From Pseudomonas sp. LBUM920 (GTDB lineage Bacteria > Pseudomonadota > Gammaproteobacteria > Pseudomonadales > Pseudomonadaceae), in contig NZ_CP027762.1 in NCBI RefSeq assembly GCF_003852315.1, positions 5,313,501 to 5,377,500 on the forward strand: 64,000 nt of DNA, given 5' to 3'. Below the pieces are notes generated by a model. The model was not told where the DNA came from, did no database searches, and worked only from the letters and a program-made list of their open reading frames with translations. This document shows positions 47,721 to 56,956 of this stretch, one piece after another. The position numbers and the translations under genes are program-made. Positions within the stretch are counted from its first letter, which is position 1. Each line of letters opens with the position of its first letter.

Positions 47721-47808
47721 CCTTCGCGAGCAAGCCCGCTCCCACAGTTTGATCGGTGCCCGACGTGGCAATGCGGTCAAATGTGGGAGCGGGCTTGCTC
47801 GCGAAGAG
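47721..47808. repeat. REPIN (GCGAGCAAGCCCGCTCCCAC type)
   Basis: CTTCGCGAGCAAGCCCGCTC and the inverted GAGCGGGCTTGCTCGCGAAG around ~40 bases, downstream of the yqfO-like gene. Confidence 0.9.
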
Positions 47809-47827
47809 GCCATCACAGCCAACAAAA

Positions 47828-47863
47828 AACCCGCTGACCAAACTGGCCCAGCGGGTTTCTTGT
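47828..47863 (-). terminator. Intrinsic terminator after purL / YqfO-like gene
   Basis: On the minus strand AACCCGCTG and CAGCGGGTT form the stem, followed by TTTTGTTGG; it lies 17 bases after the YqfO-like stop codon. Confidence 0.8.
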
Positions 47864-47879
47864 TTTCACAGCCAGCGCA

Positions 47880-48191
47880 TCAAAAATCCGCCAGCTGCCA
47901 GACCTCATACGCCGGTGTCTCATACGGGTGACTCAGTTTGAGCGCAGCCACTACAGCCACGATCAATTCATCCGCCACCACCAGCTCAACCTTCCATTCT
48001 TCAACCACTTCAACCTGGCCCACCTGCCCGATAAACGGCTGACTGCCGTCCAACGCGCGGAATTGGCCCTGGCCCAGCACTTGCCAGGCGCAGCTGTCGT
48101 AGTTGCCGATGCGCCCGCCGCCAGCAGCGAAGACGGCGGTTTTCACCGTCTCCACATGGCTTGCGGGCACAAAGAAAGCGAGCTTGTACAC
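47880..48191 (-). CDS. YqfO/NIF3-insert-like protein
   Basis: A 103-residue protein: MYKLAFFVPASHVETVKTAVFAAGGGRIGNYDSCAW...EVVEEWKVELVVADELIVAVVAALKLSHPYETPAYEVWQL. This resembles the CutA-like inserted domain of NIF3 family proteins, here free-standing as in many pseudomonads (annotated YqfO). Biochemical role unknown. Starts four bases after the purL stop, so it is probably translated with purL. Confidence 0.8.
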   Translation of the reverse strand: MYKLAFFVPASHVETVKTAVFAAGGGRIGNYDSCAWQVLGQGQFRALDGSQPFIGQVGQVEVVEEWKVELVVADELIVAVVAALKLSHPYETPAYEVWQLADF

Positions 48192-48195
48192 CGCC

Positions 48196-51100
48196 TTAGT
48201 TCACCCACACGCGGGCGTTGCGGAACATGCGCATCCAGGCGCCGTCTTCGTTCCACTCTTCCGGGCGCCACGAGTTCTGCACGGCGCGGAATACACGCTC
48301 CGGGTGCGGCATCATGATGGTCACGCGACCGTCGCGGCTGGTCAGGCCGGTGATCCCGCGCGGCGAGCCGTTCGGGTTGGCCGGGTAGCTTTCGGTGACC
48401 TTGCCGTGGTTATCGACGAAGCGCATGGCCACGCAGCCGGACAGGTCGGCTTCGAGCAACGCTTCTTCGCTTTCGAACTCGGCATGGCCTTCGCCGTGGG
48501 CGATGGCGATTGGCATGCGCGAACCGGCCATGCCTTGCAGGAAGATCGAGTTGGACTCCTGCACCTGCACCATGGCCACACGGGCTTCGAACTGCTCGGA
48601 ACGGTTACGCACAAAGTGCGGCCAGAACTCGCTGCCCGGGATCAGTTCGCTGAGGTTGGACATCATCTGGCAACCGTTGCACACACCCAGTGTGAAGCTG
48701 TCGTTACGCTCGAAGAAGCCTTGGAACGCATCACGCGCACGGCTGTTGAACAGGGCCGACTTGGCCCAGCCTTCACCGGCACCCAGCACGTCGCCGTAGG
48801 AGAAACCGCCACAGGCGACGAGGCCTTTGAACGCGTTGAGGTCAACGCGACCGGCGAGGATGTCGCTCATGTGCACGTCGATCGCATTGAAGCCGGCGCG
48901 GTCGAACGCAGCCGCCATTTCTACCTGGCCGTTGACGCCCTGCTCACGCAGTACCGCAACTTGTGGGCGAATGCCTTTTTTGATGTAAGGCGCGGCGATG
49001 TCCTGGTTGACGTCGAAGCTGAGCTTGGTGCTCAGGCCCGGGTTGTCTTCTTCCAGGATCACGTCGAATTCCTGCTCGGCGCAGTCGGCGTTGTCACGCA
49101 GGCGTTGGATCTGGTAGCTGGTCTCGGCCCACTGGCGTTGCAGCAGACGGCGCTGGCCGGCAAACACAGTGTCGCCATTGAAGGAGATGTTGACCTCACC
49201 GTTGTTGATCGGCTGACCGATCACTGCCACGCAGTCGTCCAGGCCGGCGGCGCTGAATTGTGCAAGCACGTCTGGCGTGGCGTCCTGGCGAACCTGGATC
49301 ACGGCGCCCAACTCTTCGTTGAACAGGATGCCGTTGATTTCGGACGCATCCTCGGCAACGCTGTCGAGCACGATGTTCAGGCCGCAGTGACCGGCAAACG
49401 CCAGTTCTACAACGCTGGTCAGCAAGCCGCCGTCGGAACGGTCGTGGTAAGCCAGCAGGTGGCCGTCGGCGTTCAAGCCCTGGATCACGGCGAAGAAGGC
49501 TTTCAGGTCTTCGGCGTCATCCACATCCGGCGCGTGCTTGCCGAGCTTGCCGTGGGTTTGCGCGAGGATCGAGGCGCCCATGCGGTTCTGGCCACGGCCC
49601 AGGTCGATCAGGATCAGATCGGTGGTGCCCTTGTCCATGCGCAGTTGCGGGGTCAGGGTCTGGCGGATGTCGGTCACCGGTGCAAAACCGGTAACGATCA
49701 ACGACAGCGGCGAGGTCACGCTCTTGTCGGTGCCGTCTTCGTTCCAACGGGTGGCCATGGACATCGAGTCCTTGCCCACCGGAATGGTGATGCCCAGCTC
49801 AGGGCACAGCTCCATGCCGACAGCCTTGACGGTGTCGTACAGGCGCGCGTCTTCACCTGGGTGACCGGCAGCGGACATCCAGTTGGCCGACAGTTTGATG
49901 TCGGACAGCTTGCCGATGCGGGAGGCGGCGATGTTGGTGAGGGTTTCACCAATGGCCATGCGGCCCGACGCCGGGGCGTCCAGCAGGGCCAACGGCGTGC
50001 GCTCGCCCATGGCCATGGCTTCACCGGTGTAGACGTCGAAGCTGGTGGCGGTGACGGCAACGTCGGCCACCGGCACTTGCCATGGGCCAACCATTTGGTC
50101 ACGGGCCACGAGGCCGGTGATGGTGCGGTCGCCGATGGTGATCAGGAAGCTTTTGCTCGCCACGGCCGGGTGGTGCAGCACGCGTTCGATGCTGTCGGCC
50201 AGTTCGAGAGTGCTTGGGTCGAAGTCGTCGCCCAGCTCGGCTTCACGCACCGCCGAACGGTGCATGCGCGGGGCTTTGCCCAGCAGCACTTCCAGCGGCA
50301 TGTCGACCGGGCTGTTGCCGAAGTGGCTGTCGGTGACCGTCAGTTGCGGCTCGGCAGTGGCTTCGCCGACCACGGCAAACGGGCAACGCTCACGCTCGCA
50401 GATGGCCTGGAAGCGCGCGAAGTCTTCAGGGCCGACGGCCAGTACGTAGCGTTCCTGGGATTCGTTACTCCAGATTTCGTGCGGGGCCATGCCCGGCTCG
50501 TCGTTTGGAATGTTGCGCAGTTCGAAACGACCGCCACGCTCGCCATCGTTGACCAGTTCCGGGAAGGCGTTGGACAAACCGCCGGCGCCGACGTCGTGGA
50601 TGAAGCTGATCGGGTTCTTGTCACCCAGCTGCCAGCAACGGTCGATGACTTCCTGGCAGCGGCGTTCCATCTCTGGGTTTTCGCGCTGTACGGAAGCAAA
50701 ATCCAGGTCGGCCGAGCTGGTGCCGGTGGCCATGGAGGAAGCAGCGCCGCCGCCCAGGCCGATCAACATGGCCGGGCCGCCGAGTACGATCAGCTTGGAG
50801 CCGACCAGAATCTCGCCTTTCTTGACGTGTTCTTCACGGATGTTGCCCATGCCGCCGGCCAACATGATTGGCTTGTGGTAGCCGCGCACTTCATCGCCAC
50901 GCGGGGTGGTGATGGACTGTTCAAAGGTACGGAAGTAACCGGTCAGGGCCGGACGCCCGAATTCGTTGTTGAACGCGGCGCCGCCCAGCGGGCCTTCGAT
51001 CATGATGTCCAGCGCGGTCACGATGCGCTCAGGCTTGCCGTACGGCACTTCCCACGGCTGTTCGAAACCTGGGATCTGCAGGTTGGACACGGTGAAACCG

Positions 51101-52092
51101 GTCAGGCCCGCCTTTGGCTTGGCGCCACGGCCGGTGGCGCCTTCGTCGCGGATTTCGCCGCCCGAACCCGTAGCTGCGCCCGGGAACGGGGCAATTGCGG
51201 TCGGGTGGTTGTGGGTCTCAACCTTCATCAGGATGTGCACCGGCTCCTGCACCGCGCCGTACTGGCGGGTCTCAGGGTCCGGGAAGAAACGGCCGGCCAC
51301 CGAGCCGACGATCACCGAGGCGTTGTCCTTATAAGCCGACAGAACGCCTTCGCTGTGCATCACGTAGGTGTTCTTGATCATGCCGAACAGGCTTTTTTCC
51401 TGGCTTTGGCCGTCGATGTCCCAACTGGCGTTGAAGATCTTGTGACGGCAATGCTCGGAGTTGGCCTGCGCAAACATCATCAGCTCGATGTCGTGCGGGT
51501 TGCGCTTCAAGCCGTTGAAGGCGTTGACCAGGTAGTCGATCTCGTCTTCGGCCAGGGCCAGGCCCAGTTCGGTGTTGGCCTTCTCGAGGGCGGCGCGGCC
51601 ACCGCCGAGCACGTCAATCGCAGTCAGCGGCTTGGGTTCGGCGTGGCTGAACAGGCCGGCAGCCTGTTCCAGCTGGCTGACGATGATCTGCGTCATGCGG
51701 TCGTGCAGGCTGCTGGCGATCAGCTCGGCTTCGGCATCGCTGAACTGGCCGGCAACATAGAAAGCGATACCGCGCTCCAGGCGCTGGATTTTTTCCAGGC
51801 CACAGTTGCGGGCGATATCACTGGCCTTGCTCGACCAGGGCGAGATGGTGCCGAACCGCGGCAGAACCAGGAACAAGCGGCCGTCAGGCTCTTGAACGGG
51901 AACGCTTGGGCCGTACTTCAGAAGGCGCGCCAGCACTTGCTGTTCGTCGGCGGTCAACACGCCGGTGACGTCGGCGAAGTGAGCAAATTCAGCATACAAG
52001 CCTGTAACCGCTGGAACCTTCTGGCTCAGTTGCTCAAGGAGTTTGCTGTGGCGAAAGGCAGAAAGGGCAGGAGCGCCGCGCAGGATCAACAT
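48196..52092 (-). CDS. purL: Phosphoribosylformylglycinamidine synthase
   Basis: Large single-chain FGAM synthase of purine synthesis, turning FGAR, glutamine and ATP into FGAM. 1298 residues starting MLILRGAPALSAFRHSKLLEQL, identical in length to the P. aeruginosa enzyme. The frame extends 123 bases upstream but without family similarity. Order: PurS-like N-terminal part, linker, tandem AIR-synthase-like halves (GGMGNIREEHVKKGEI, ATP-binding), and the C-terminal glutaminase with nucleophile Cys in GVCNGCQMM and IAHGEGHAEF. Divergent from mltF across ~287 bases. Confidence 0.98.
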   Translation of the reverse strand: MLILRGAPALSAFRHSKLLEQLSQKVPAVTGLYAEFAHFADVTGVLTADEQQVLARLLKYGPSVPVQEPDGRLFLVLPRFGTISPWSSKASDIARNCGLEKIQRLERGIAFYVAGQFSDAEAELIASSLHDRMTQIIVSQLEQAAGLFSHAEPKPLTAIDVLGGGRAALEKANTELGLALAEDEIDYLVNAFNGLKRNPHDIELMMFAQANSEHCRHKIFNASWDIDGQSQEKSLFGMIKNTYVMHSEGVLSAYKDNASVIVGSVAGRFFPDPETRQYGAVQEPVHILMKVETHNHPTAIAPFPGAATGSGGEIRDEGATGRGAKPKAGLTGFTVSNLQIPGFEQPWEVPYGKPERIVTALDIMIEGPLGGAAFNNEFGRPALTGYFRTFEQSITTPRGDEVRGYHKPIMLAGGMGNIREEHVKKGEILVGSKLIVLGGPAMLIGLGGGAASSMATGTSSADLDFASVQRENPEMERRCQEVIDRCWQLGDKNPISFIHDVGAGGLSNAFPELVNDGERGGRFELRNIPNDEPGMAPHEIWSNESQERYVLAVGPEDFARFQAICERERCPFAVVGEATAEPQLTVTDSHFGNSPVDMPLEVLLGKAPRMHRSAVREAELGDDFDPSTLELADSIERVLHHPAVASKSFLITIGDRTITGLVARDQMVGPWQVPVADVAVTATSFDVYTGEAMAMGERTPLALLDAPASGRMAIGETLTNIAASRIGKLSDIKLSANWMSAAGHPGEDARLYDTVKAVGMELCPELGITIPVGKDSMSMATRWNEDGTDKSVTSPLSLIVTGFAPVTDIRQTLTPQLRMDKGTTDLILIDLGRGQNRMGASILAQTHGKLGKHAPDVDDAEDLKAFFAVIQGLNADGHLLAYHDRSDGGLLTSVVELAFAGHCGLNIVLDSVAEDASEINGILFNEELGAVIQVRQDATPDVLAQFSAAGLDDCVAVIGQPINNGEVNISFNGDTVFAGQRRLLQRQWAETSYQIQRLRDNADCAEQEFDVILEEDNPGLSTKLSFDVNQDIAAPYIKKGIRPQVAVLREQGVNGQVEMAAAFDRAGFNAIDVHMSDILAGRVDLNAFKGLVACGGFSYGDVLGAGEGWAKSALFNSRARDAFQGFFERNDSFTLGVCNGCQMMSNLSELIPGSEFWPHFVRNRSEQFEARVAMVQVQESNSIFLQGMAGSRMPIAIAHGEGHAEFESEEALLEADLSGCVAMRFVDNHGKVTESYPANPNGSPRGITGLTSRDGRVTIMMPHPERVFRAVQNSWRPEEWNEDGAWMRMFRNARVWVN

Positions 52093-52379
52093 CTTCGGGA
52101 CAGCCTCGGGAAGGGGGTGTGCTTTGAGGCCGTGCATTCTAGCGTAAACCATCGCCAACGGCACCCGAAACGGCACGGCTGGCCGCTGCCGAACGTCAGT
52201 TGGCACGGTTTGCACAGTATCGGGGCATTTTCCGGGGCTGGGCGCGCAGTTATTTTAACCGTCACAAACCCTCGCCAACCCGCGTTTCTGCGGGCTGCAG
52301 CCCGGTTCTGCGGGCGCTAGCAGACAAGTCCGCTGCTGTCGAGATATGGCGCTGAGGGTCGTTTGCGTATACTGCGCAG
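52093..52379. other. purL-mltF divergent intergenic region
   Basis: About 287 bases without a gene. At the mltF side TATACT (52368-52373) sits seven bases before the ATG; on the purL side I see no convincing promoter. A GC-rich stretch around 52240-52320 reads as ordinary spacer, and no operator palindrome was recognised. Confidence 0.5.
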
Positions 52380-53840
52380 ATGTTCTCCCCTACTGCTTTG
52401 CGCCCGCGATGCGCCAAATGGCTGATCGCAACCGGACTCTTCCTGATGCTCAGCGCCTGTGTTGATAAACCCAGCACGCTCGAGCGAATCAAGGAGGATG
52501 GCGTATTGCGGGTGATCACCCGAAACAGCCCGGCCACGTATTTCCAGGACCGCAACGGTGAAACCGGTTTCGAATACGAACTGGTCAAGCGGTTTGCCGA
52601 CGACCTGGGCGTGAAGCTGGAAATCGAGACCGCCGACAACCTTGATGACCTGTTCGGCCAATTGGGCAAACCCAACGGCCCGGTTCTGGCCGCCGCCGGT
52701 CTGGTCAGCAGCGAACAGCGCGAACAACAGGTGCGCTTCTCGCACCCTTACCTGGAAGTAACGCCGCAGATCATCTACCGCAACGGCCAGTCGCGCCCCA
52801 CCACCGCAGCCGACCTGGTGGGCAAGAAGATCATGGTGCTCAAGGGCAGCACCCACGCCGAGCAATTGGCCGAGCTGAAAAAGCAAAATCCCGCGATTGA
52901 ATACGAAGAGTCCGACGCCGTTGAAGTCGTCGACCTGCTGCGCATGGTCGACGAGGGGCAAATCGACCTGACCCTGGTGGACTCCAACGAAGTCGCGATG
53001 AACCAGGTGTACTTCCCCAACGTGCGCGTGGCCTTCGACCTCGGCAATGCCAGCCACCAAAGCTGGGCCGTGGCGGCAGGCGATGACAACAGCCTGCTCA
53101 ACGAGATCAACAGCTACCTGGACAAGGTGGAAAAGAACGGCACCCTGCAGCGTCTTAAAGACCGCTATTACGGGCACGTCGATGTTCTCGGTTACGTCGG
53201 CGCCTACACCTTTGCCCAGCACTTGCAGCAACGCCTGCCCAAATACGAGAAGCACTTTCGAACTTACGCCAAGGAAGAAAAAGTCGACTGGCGCCTATTG
53301 GCGGCCATCGGCTATCAGGAATCACTGTGGCAACCGGCCGTCACCTCCAAGACCGGCGTGCGTGGCCTGATGATGCTGACCCAGAACACCGCCCAGGCCA
53401 TGGGCGTGTCCAACCGCCTGGATGCCAAGCAAAGCATCATGGGCGGCGCCAAATACCTGGCGAAAATCAAGGATGAGCTGGACGACAGCATCGCCGAGCC
53501 GGATCGCACCTGGTTCGCCCTCGCCGCCTACAACGTCGGCACCGGCCATCTCGAAGACGCGCGCACATTGGCGAAGAAGGACGGCCTGAACCCCAACAAA
53601 TGGCTGGACGTGAAGAAGATGCTGCCGCGCCTGGCGCAGAAGCAGTGGTACAGCAAAACCCGCTATGGCTATGCGCGCGGCGGTGAGCCGGTGCATTTTG
53701 TGGCGAACATCCGGCGTTACTACGACATCCTCACCTGGGTGACCCAGCCGCAGCTGGAAGGCAACCAGGTGGTCGACGGCAATTTGCATGTGCCGGGCGT
53801 GGACAAGACCAAGCCGCCGGAAGATAACCCGCAGCTGTAA
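52380..53840 (+). CDS. mltF: Membrane-bound lytic murein transglycosylase F
   Basis: Outer-membrane lipoprotein that cleaves peptidoglycan glycan strands with formation of 1,6-anhydro ends. In the 486 residues a lipobox LSAC (Cys27) is followed by an ABC-type solute-binding domain (residues ~40-270, GVLRVITRNSPATYFQDRNGETGFEYELVKRFA) and an SLT lysozyme-like domain (~290-430) with catalytic Glu in AIGYQESLWQP and GVRGLMMLT, AAYNVGTGHLEDA. No Shine-Dalgarno sequence precedes the ATG. Confidence 0.97.
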   Translation: MFSPTALRPRCAKWLIATGLFLMLSACVDKPSTLERIKEDGVLRVITRNSPATYFQDRNGETGFEYELVKRFADDLGVKLEIETADNLDDLFGQLGKPNGPVLAAAGLVSSEQREQQVRFSHPYLEVTPQIIYRNGQSRPTTAADLVGKKIMVLKGSTHAEQLAELKKQNPAIEYEESDAVEVVDLLRMVDEGQIDLTLVDSNEVAMNQVYFPNVRVAFDLGNASHQSWAVAAGDDNSLLNEINSYLDKVEKNGTLQRLKDRYYGHVDVLGYVGAYTFAQHLQQRLPKYEKHFRTYAKEEKVDWRLLAAIGYQESLWQPAVTSKTGVRGLMMLTQNTAQAMGVSNRLDAKQSIMGGAKYLAKIKDELDDSIAEPDRTWFALAAYNVGTGHLEDARTLAKKDGLNPNKWLDVKKMLPRLAQKQWYSKTRYGYARGGEPVHFVANIRRYYDILTWVTQPQLEGNQVVDGNLHVPGVDKTKPPEDNPQL

Positions 53841-53868
53841 GCCACTCGCCCAAACACTCCAAAACCCG

Positions 53869-53958
53869 TGGGGGAGCGGGCTTGCTCGCGAAAGCGGTGT
53901 GTCAGTCGACACATTCAGTGACTGGCACTCCTTCTTCGCGAGCAAGCCCGCTCCCACA
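53869..53958. repeat. REPIN (GCGAGCAAGCCCGCTCCCAC type)
   Basis: GGGGGAGCGGGCTTGCTCGC and the inverted GCGAGCAAGCCCGCTCCCAC with ~50 bases between, separating the converging mltF and orphan IIB genes. Confidence 0.9.
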
Positions 53959-53978
53959 TTTTTGAGCTGCGCCTGGCT

Positions 53979-54257
53979 TCAGAGACCCGTGAGCAAATGC
54001 ACGACGCCGCCGCCCAACACCATCACCCCCGGCACACCCGCCGCCTTTAACGCCGGCTCATCCAACCGCGTCGCATCCTGCAGTTGCACACGCACCCGCG
54101 TCAGCGCCACGCGTTGCTGCGACTTGAGGTTATCCGCGCCACCCAATGCACTCAGCACGCTGGCCGACAACAGACTCGGCGTCGGCGCCGCGACCGTCTC
54201 GGCAATCAAATCCGGGGTCAGGGCTTTCCAGAACGCCCGCTGCAATTTCTCGAACAT
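53979..54257 (-). CDS. Orphan PTS IIB-like protein lacking the active cysteine
   Basis: A 92-residue protein aligning with glucose-family IIB domains: LLSASVLSALGGADNLKSQQRVALTRVRVQLQDATRLDEPALKAAGVPGVMVLGGGVVHLLTGL. Where IIB has Cys in a CxTRLR motif, this has VALTRVR with Ala51, so phosphorylation at the usual site is impossible. It follows the IIA-HPr-EI fusion by two bases and is the last gene of the trehalose operon. A regulatory or scaffold role is one possibility, a decaying domain another. Confidence 0.8.
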   Translation of the reverse strand: MFEKLQRAFWKALTPDLIAETVAAPTPSLLSASVLSALGGADNLKSQQRVALTRVRVQLQDATRLDEPALKAAGVPGVMVLGGGVVHLLTGL

Positions 54258-54259
54258 GC

Positions 54260-56791
54260 TCAGTGCTCCACGACAGGTGAGGTTTGAACGGTAGCCGCGT
54301 GGTACTGGCGCAGGGCCTCGCGTACGTGCGCGGCTTCTTCCAGGCCCAGCACCTGGCGGGCAATGATCTGGCAGTCAGCCAGGTCCAGCTCGCGCACGGT
54401 GGCCTTGATGGTCGGGATCAGCGGCACGCTGACCGACAACTCATCCACGCCAAGCCCGATCAACATGGGTACCGCCAACGCTTCGGACGCCAACGCGCCA
54501 CACACGCCCACCCACTTGCCATGGGCATGCGCGGCCTTGACGGTGGTGGCGATCAGGCGCAACACCGCAGGGTGAAAGCTGTCAGCCTGGCTGGCCAGCC
54601 GTGGGTGATCACGGTCCATGGCCAAGGTGTATTGGGTGAGGTCATTGGTGCCGATGGAGAAAAAGTCCACATGCGGGGCAAAGACATCGGCCATCAGCGC
54701 CGCAGACGGCACCTCGATCATGATGCCCAGCTTCGGCAACGCTTCAAGCCCCAGCGCCAGCGCTTCCTCTTCAAGAATCCTGCGCGCCAGGTGCAGCTCC
54801 GAGAGCAGACTGACCATCGGTAACATGATGTGCAGCCGCGCCAAACCGGCGCTGGCAAGGATCGCGCGAAACTGTTCGCGCAGGAGCTCGGGGCGCTCCA
54901 GGCACAGGCGGATACCGCGCAAGCCCAAAAACGGGTTGGTCTCGCTTTCCATCGGTACATAGGCCAACGGCTTGTCGCCCCCCACGTCCAGGGTGCGCAC
55001 GACCAAATTGCGCTGAGTGCCCAGGGCGCGGGCGATGGCGCTGTAGGTGCCCGCTTGCTCCTCGGGGCTGGGTGCGCGGTTGCGGTCCAGGTAGAGAAAT
55101 TCCGAACGCAGCAGGCCGACGCCTTCACCGCCCAGGGCCAGGGACTGCTCCACTTCCTGCAATGAAGCGACGTTGGCCGTGACCTCAACGTGATGACCGT
55201 CGCGGGTCGTGGCCGGCAAGGCCGCCTGCGCCACCTCACGCTGGCGGCGCTGCACTTGCTGATCACGGGCCGCCTGCAGTGTTTCGATTTCCGCCAGGTC
55301 TGGCTCCAGGTGCAGCTCGCCTTTGTCGGCATCGAGCAGGACTTGTTTGCCATTAGCCAGTGCCAACACCTGCCCTGGCACACCGCAAATCGCCGGCAGG
55401 CCGAGCGCACGGGCGAGGATCGCCACATGACTGGTCGCGCCGCCGCCGACAGTGACAAACCCCAGCACCTTGCGTGTATCCAGGCTGGCGGTTTGTGACG
55501 GCGTCAGTTGCTCGGCGATCAGGATGGCCTGCTCGGGCAAGTCCCATGCGCGGTCCTGGATACCGAGAATCAGCTTCAACACGCGCTGGCCGACATCGGC
55601 CAAATCCGCCGCGCGCTCGGCGAGCAACGCATTGCCCAGGCCCTGGAACAGCTTGGCGGTGGCAACGGTGGCGCTGTTCCAGGCAAAGGCGGCGCTTTTG
55701 CCTTCGGCCAGCAGGCCGTGGGCTTGCTCCAGCAGGGTCGGGTCTTCGAGCAACTCCTGATGGGCCCTGAAAATTTCGGCCTGGGCGCTGCCGGCCGCCT
55801 TGGCTTGCAGGGTTTGCAGCGCCTCGGTCGCCGCCAGCAGGCCACGCGTCAACGCGTCGCGCTCGGCGGTTTCGCCCGTGCCGTTTTCAATGATGTTCAG
55901 CTCCGGTTCTGCCACCTGCACAACCTGGCCAAATGCCGAACCCGGTGACGCACACACGCCACGCAGCAACGCGGCCGACGACACGGGCGCGACTGCCTCA
56001 ATCACCTGCGCCGGTGCCGCAACCGTTTCGCCGCAGCCCTCGGCCAACAGCGCGACCAATGCCTTGATCGCCGCGTCGGCATCGTTACCCGCCGCACTGA
56101 CCTGCAAGGTGTCGCCCTGTGCGGTTTGCAGCGCCATGATCGCCACCAGGGATTTTGCGTTGGCGCTTTGGGTTTGCTTGTGCAAGTAAATGCTCGCCTT
56201 AAAACCCTTGGCCGCCTGGGCAAGCACTGCCGCAGGGCGGGCGTGCAAGCCGTTGGCGTTGGGCAAGCTCAGCGGCTTGGAGAACAGGGCCTCACCCTCC
56301 TCCTGCGCGACTGCTGCAGTTGCCTCGCCGGGGGATACTCGCAGCAGCGGCTGGCCAACATCCACGCAATTGCCGTCGGGCGCCAACAGCGTAAACGGCT
56401 CGCCGCTGACCACCAGCATCAAGGTCAACAAACTGCGCGCAGTGAGCGCCACGTAATCGGCATCGAATTCAATCAGCGGCTGCCCAGCTTCCACTCGCTG
56501 GCCTTCCTGCACCAGCCGCGTGAAGCCCTGGCCTGCCAGGTTCACCGTGTCCAGGCCGATATGCATCAGCACCTGGACGCCGTTGTCGTCGGTAACGCTG
56601 ACCGCATGGCCACTGTCCTGAAGACTGCTGATCACCCCGGCCAGCGGCGCGCAAAGGGTCTGCGAGGTGGGATCGATGCACAGGCCGTCGCCGATCATGC
56701 GACTGGCGAACACCGGGTCGGGCACCTGATCCAGCGCCAGCAGCACACCCGATAGCGGCGCCAGCAGTTCCAGGGGTTGCGTTGTGGTCAT
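54260..56791 (-). CDS. ptsP: PTS IIA(Glc-type)-HPr-EI fusion of the trehalose locus
   Basis: An 843-residue phosphorelay chain: IIA at residues ~5-155 (His77 in VLMHIGLDTV), HPr ~170-255 (His183 in NANGLHARPAAVL), EI ~275-843 (His455 in GGGATSHVAILARALGLPAICG), with GVGLLRSEFLYLDR, GTNDLTQYTLAMDRDHPRLA and GVCGALASEA. It supplies the IIA function missing from the IIBC transporter TreP. Similar in plan to the nag fusion but clearly diverged in sequence, so an old paralogue. Preceded by a REPIN after the porin gene. Confidence 0.93.
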   Translation of the reverse strand: MTTTQPLELLAPLSGVLLALDQVPDPVFASRMIGDGLCIDPTSQTLCAPLAGVISSLQDSGHAVSVTDDNGVQVLMHIGLDTVNLAGQGFTRLVQEGQRVEAGQPLIEFDADYVALTARSLLTLMLVVSGEPFTLLAPDGNCVDVGQPLLRVSPGEATAAVAQEEGEALFSKPLSLPNANGLHARPAAVLAQAAKGFKASIYLHKQTQSANAKSLVAIMALQTAQGDTLQVSAAGNDADAAIKALVALLAEGCGETVAAPAQVIEAVAPVSSAALLRGVCASPGSAFGQVVQVAEPELNIIENGTGETAERDALTRGLLAATEALQTLQAKAAGSAQAEIFRAHQELLEDPTLLEQAHGLLAEGKSAAFAWNSATVATAKLFQGLGNALLAERAADLADVGQRVLKLILGIQDRAWDLPEQAILIAEQLTPSQTASLDTRKVLGFVTVGGGATSHVAILARALGLPAICGVPGQVLALANGKQVLLDADKGELHLEPDLAEIETLQAARDQQVQRRQREVAQAALPATTRDGHHVEVTANVASLQEVEQSLALGGEGVGLLRSEFLYLDRNRAPSPEEQAGTYSAIARALGTQRNLVVRTLDVGGDKPLAYVPMESETNPFLGLRGIRLCLERPELLREQFRAILASAGLARLHIMLPMVSLLSELHLARRILEEEALALGLEALPKLGIMIEVPSAALMADVFAPHVDFFSIGTNDLTQYTLAMDRDHPRLASQADSFHPAVLRLIATTVKAAHAHGKWVGVCGALASEALAVPMLIGLGVDELSVSVPLIPTIKATVRELDLADCQIIARQVLGLEEAAHVREALRQYHAATVQTSPVVEH

Positions 56792-56842
56792 GACTTCACC
56801 TGCTGTTTTGTTCTGTAAAAATCATAGGGCGAACGAAGATCC

Positions 56843-56932
56843 AATGTGGGAGCTGGCTTGCCTGCGATGCTGGCGACTCGGTTTCTCAGTAGAACCGAGG
56901 TGTTGCTATCGCAGGCAAGCCAGCTCCCACAT
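56843..56932. repeat. REPIN (GCAGGCAAGCCAGCTCCCAC type)
   Basis: ATGTGGGAGCTGGCTTGCCT and the inverted AGGCAAGCCAGCTCCCACAT, with an inner CTCGGTTTCTCAGTAGAACCGAG hairpin (written here as CTCGGTT/AACCGAG), within the tre operon between porin and ptsP-type fusion. Confidence 0.9.
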
Positions 56933-56956
56933 AAAACTCATTCACTTAAATCCGCG

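Noticed and set aside
47443..47841. 132-residue frame upstream of the DUF6124 gene
   Set aside because: It runs through a REPIN and the structured leader; its sequence is explained by those elements, and it has no ribosome-binding site.
48103..52320. 1405-residue open frame on the plus strand opposite purL
   Set aside because: It mirrors purL exactly; long antisense frames are common opposite GC-rich genes with strong third-position bias. The product is low-complexity (His, Gln, Val rich) with no domain.
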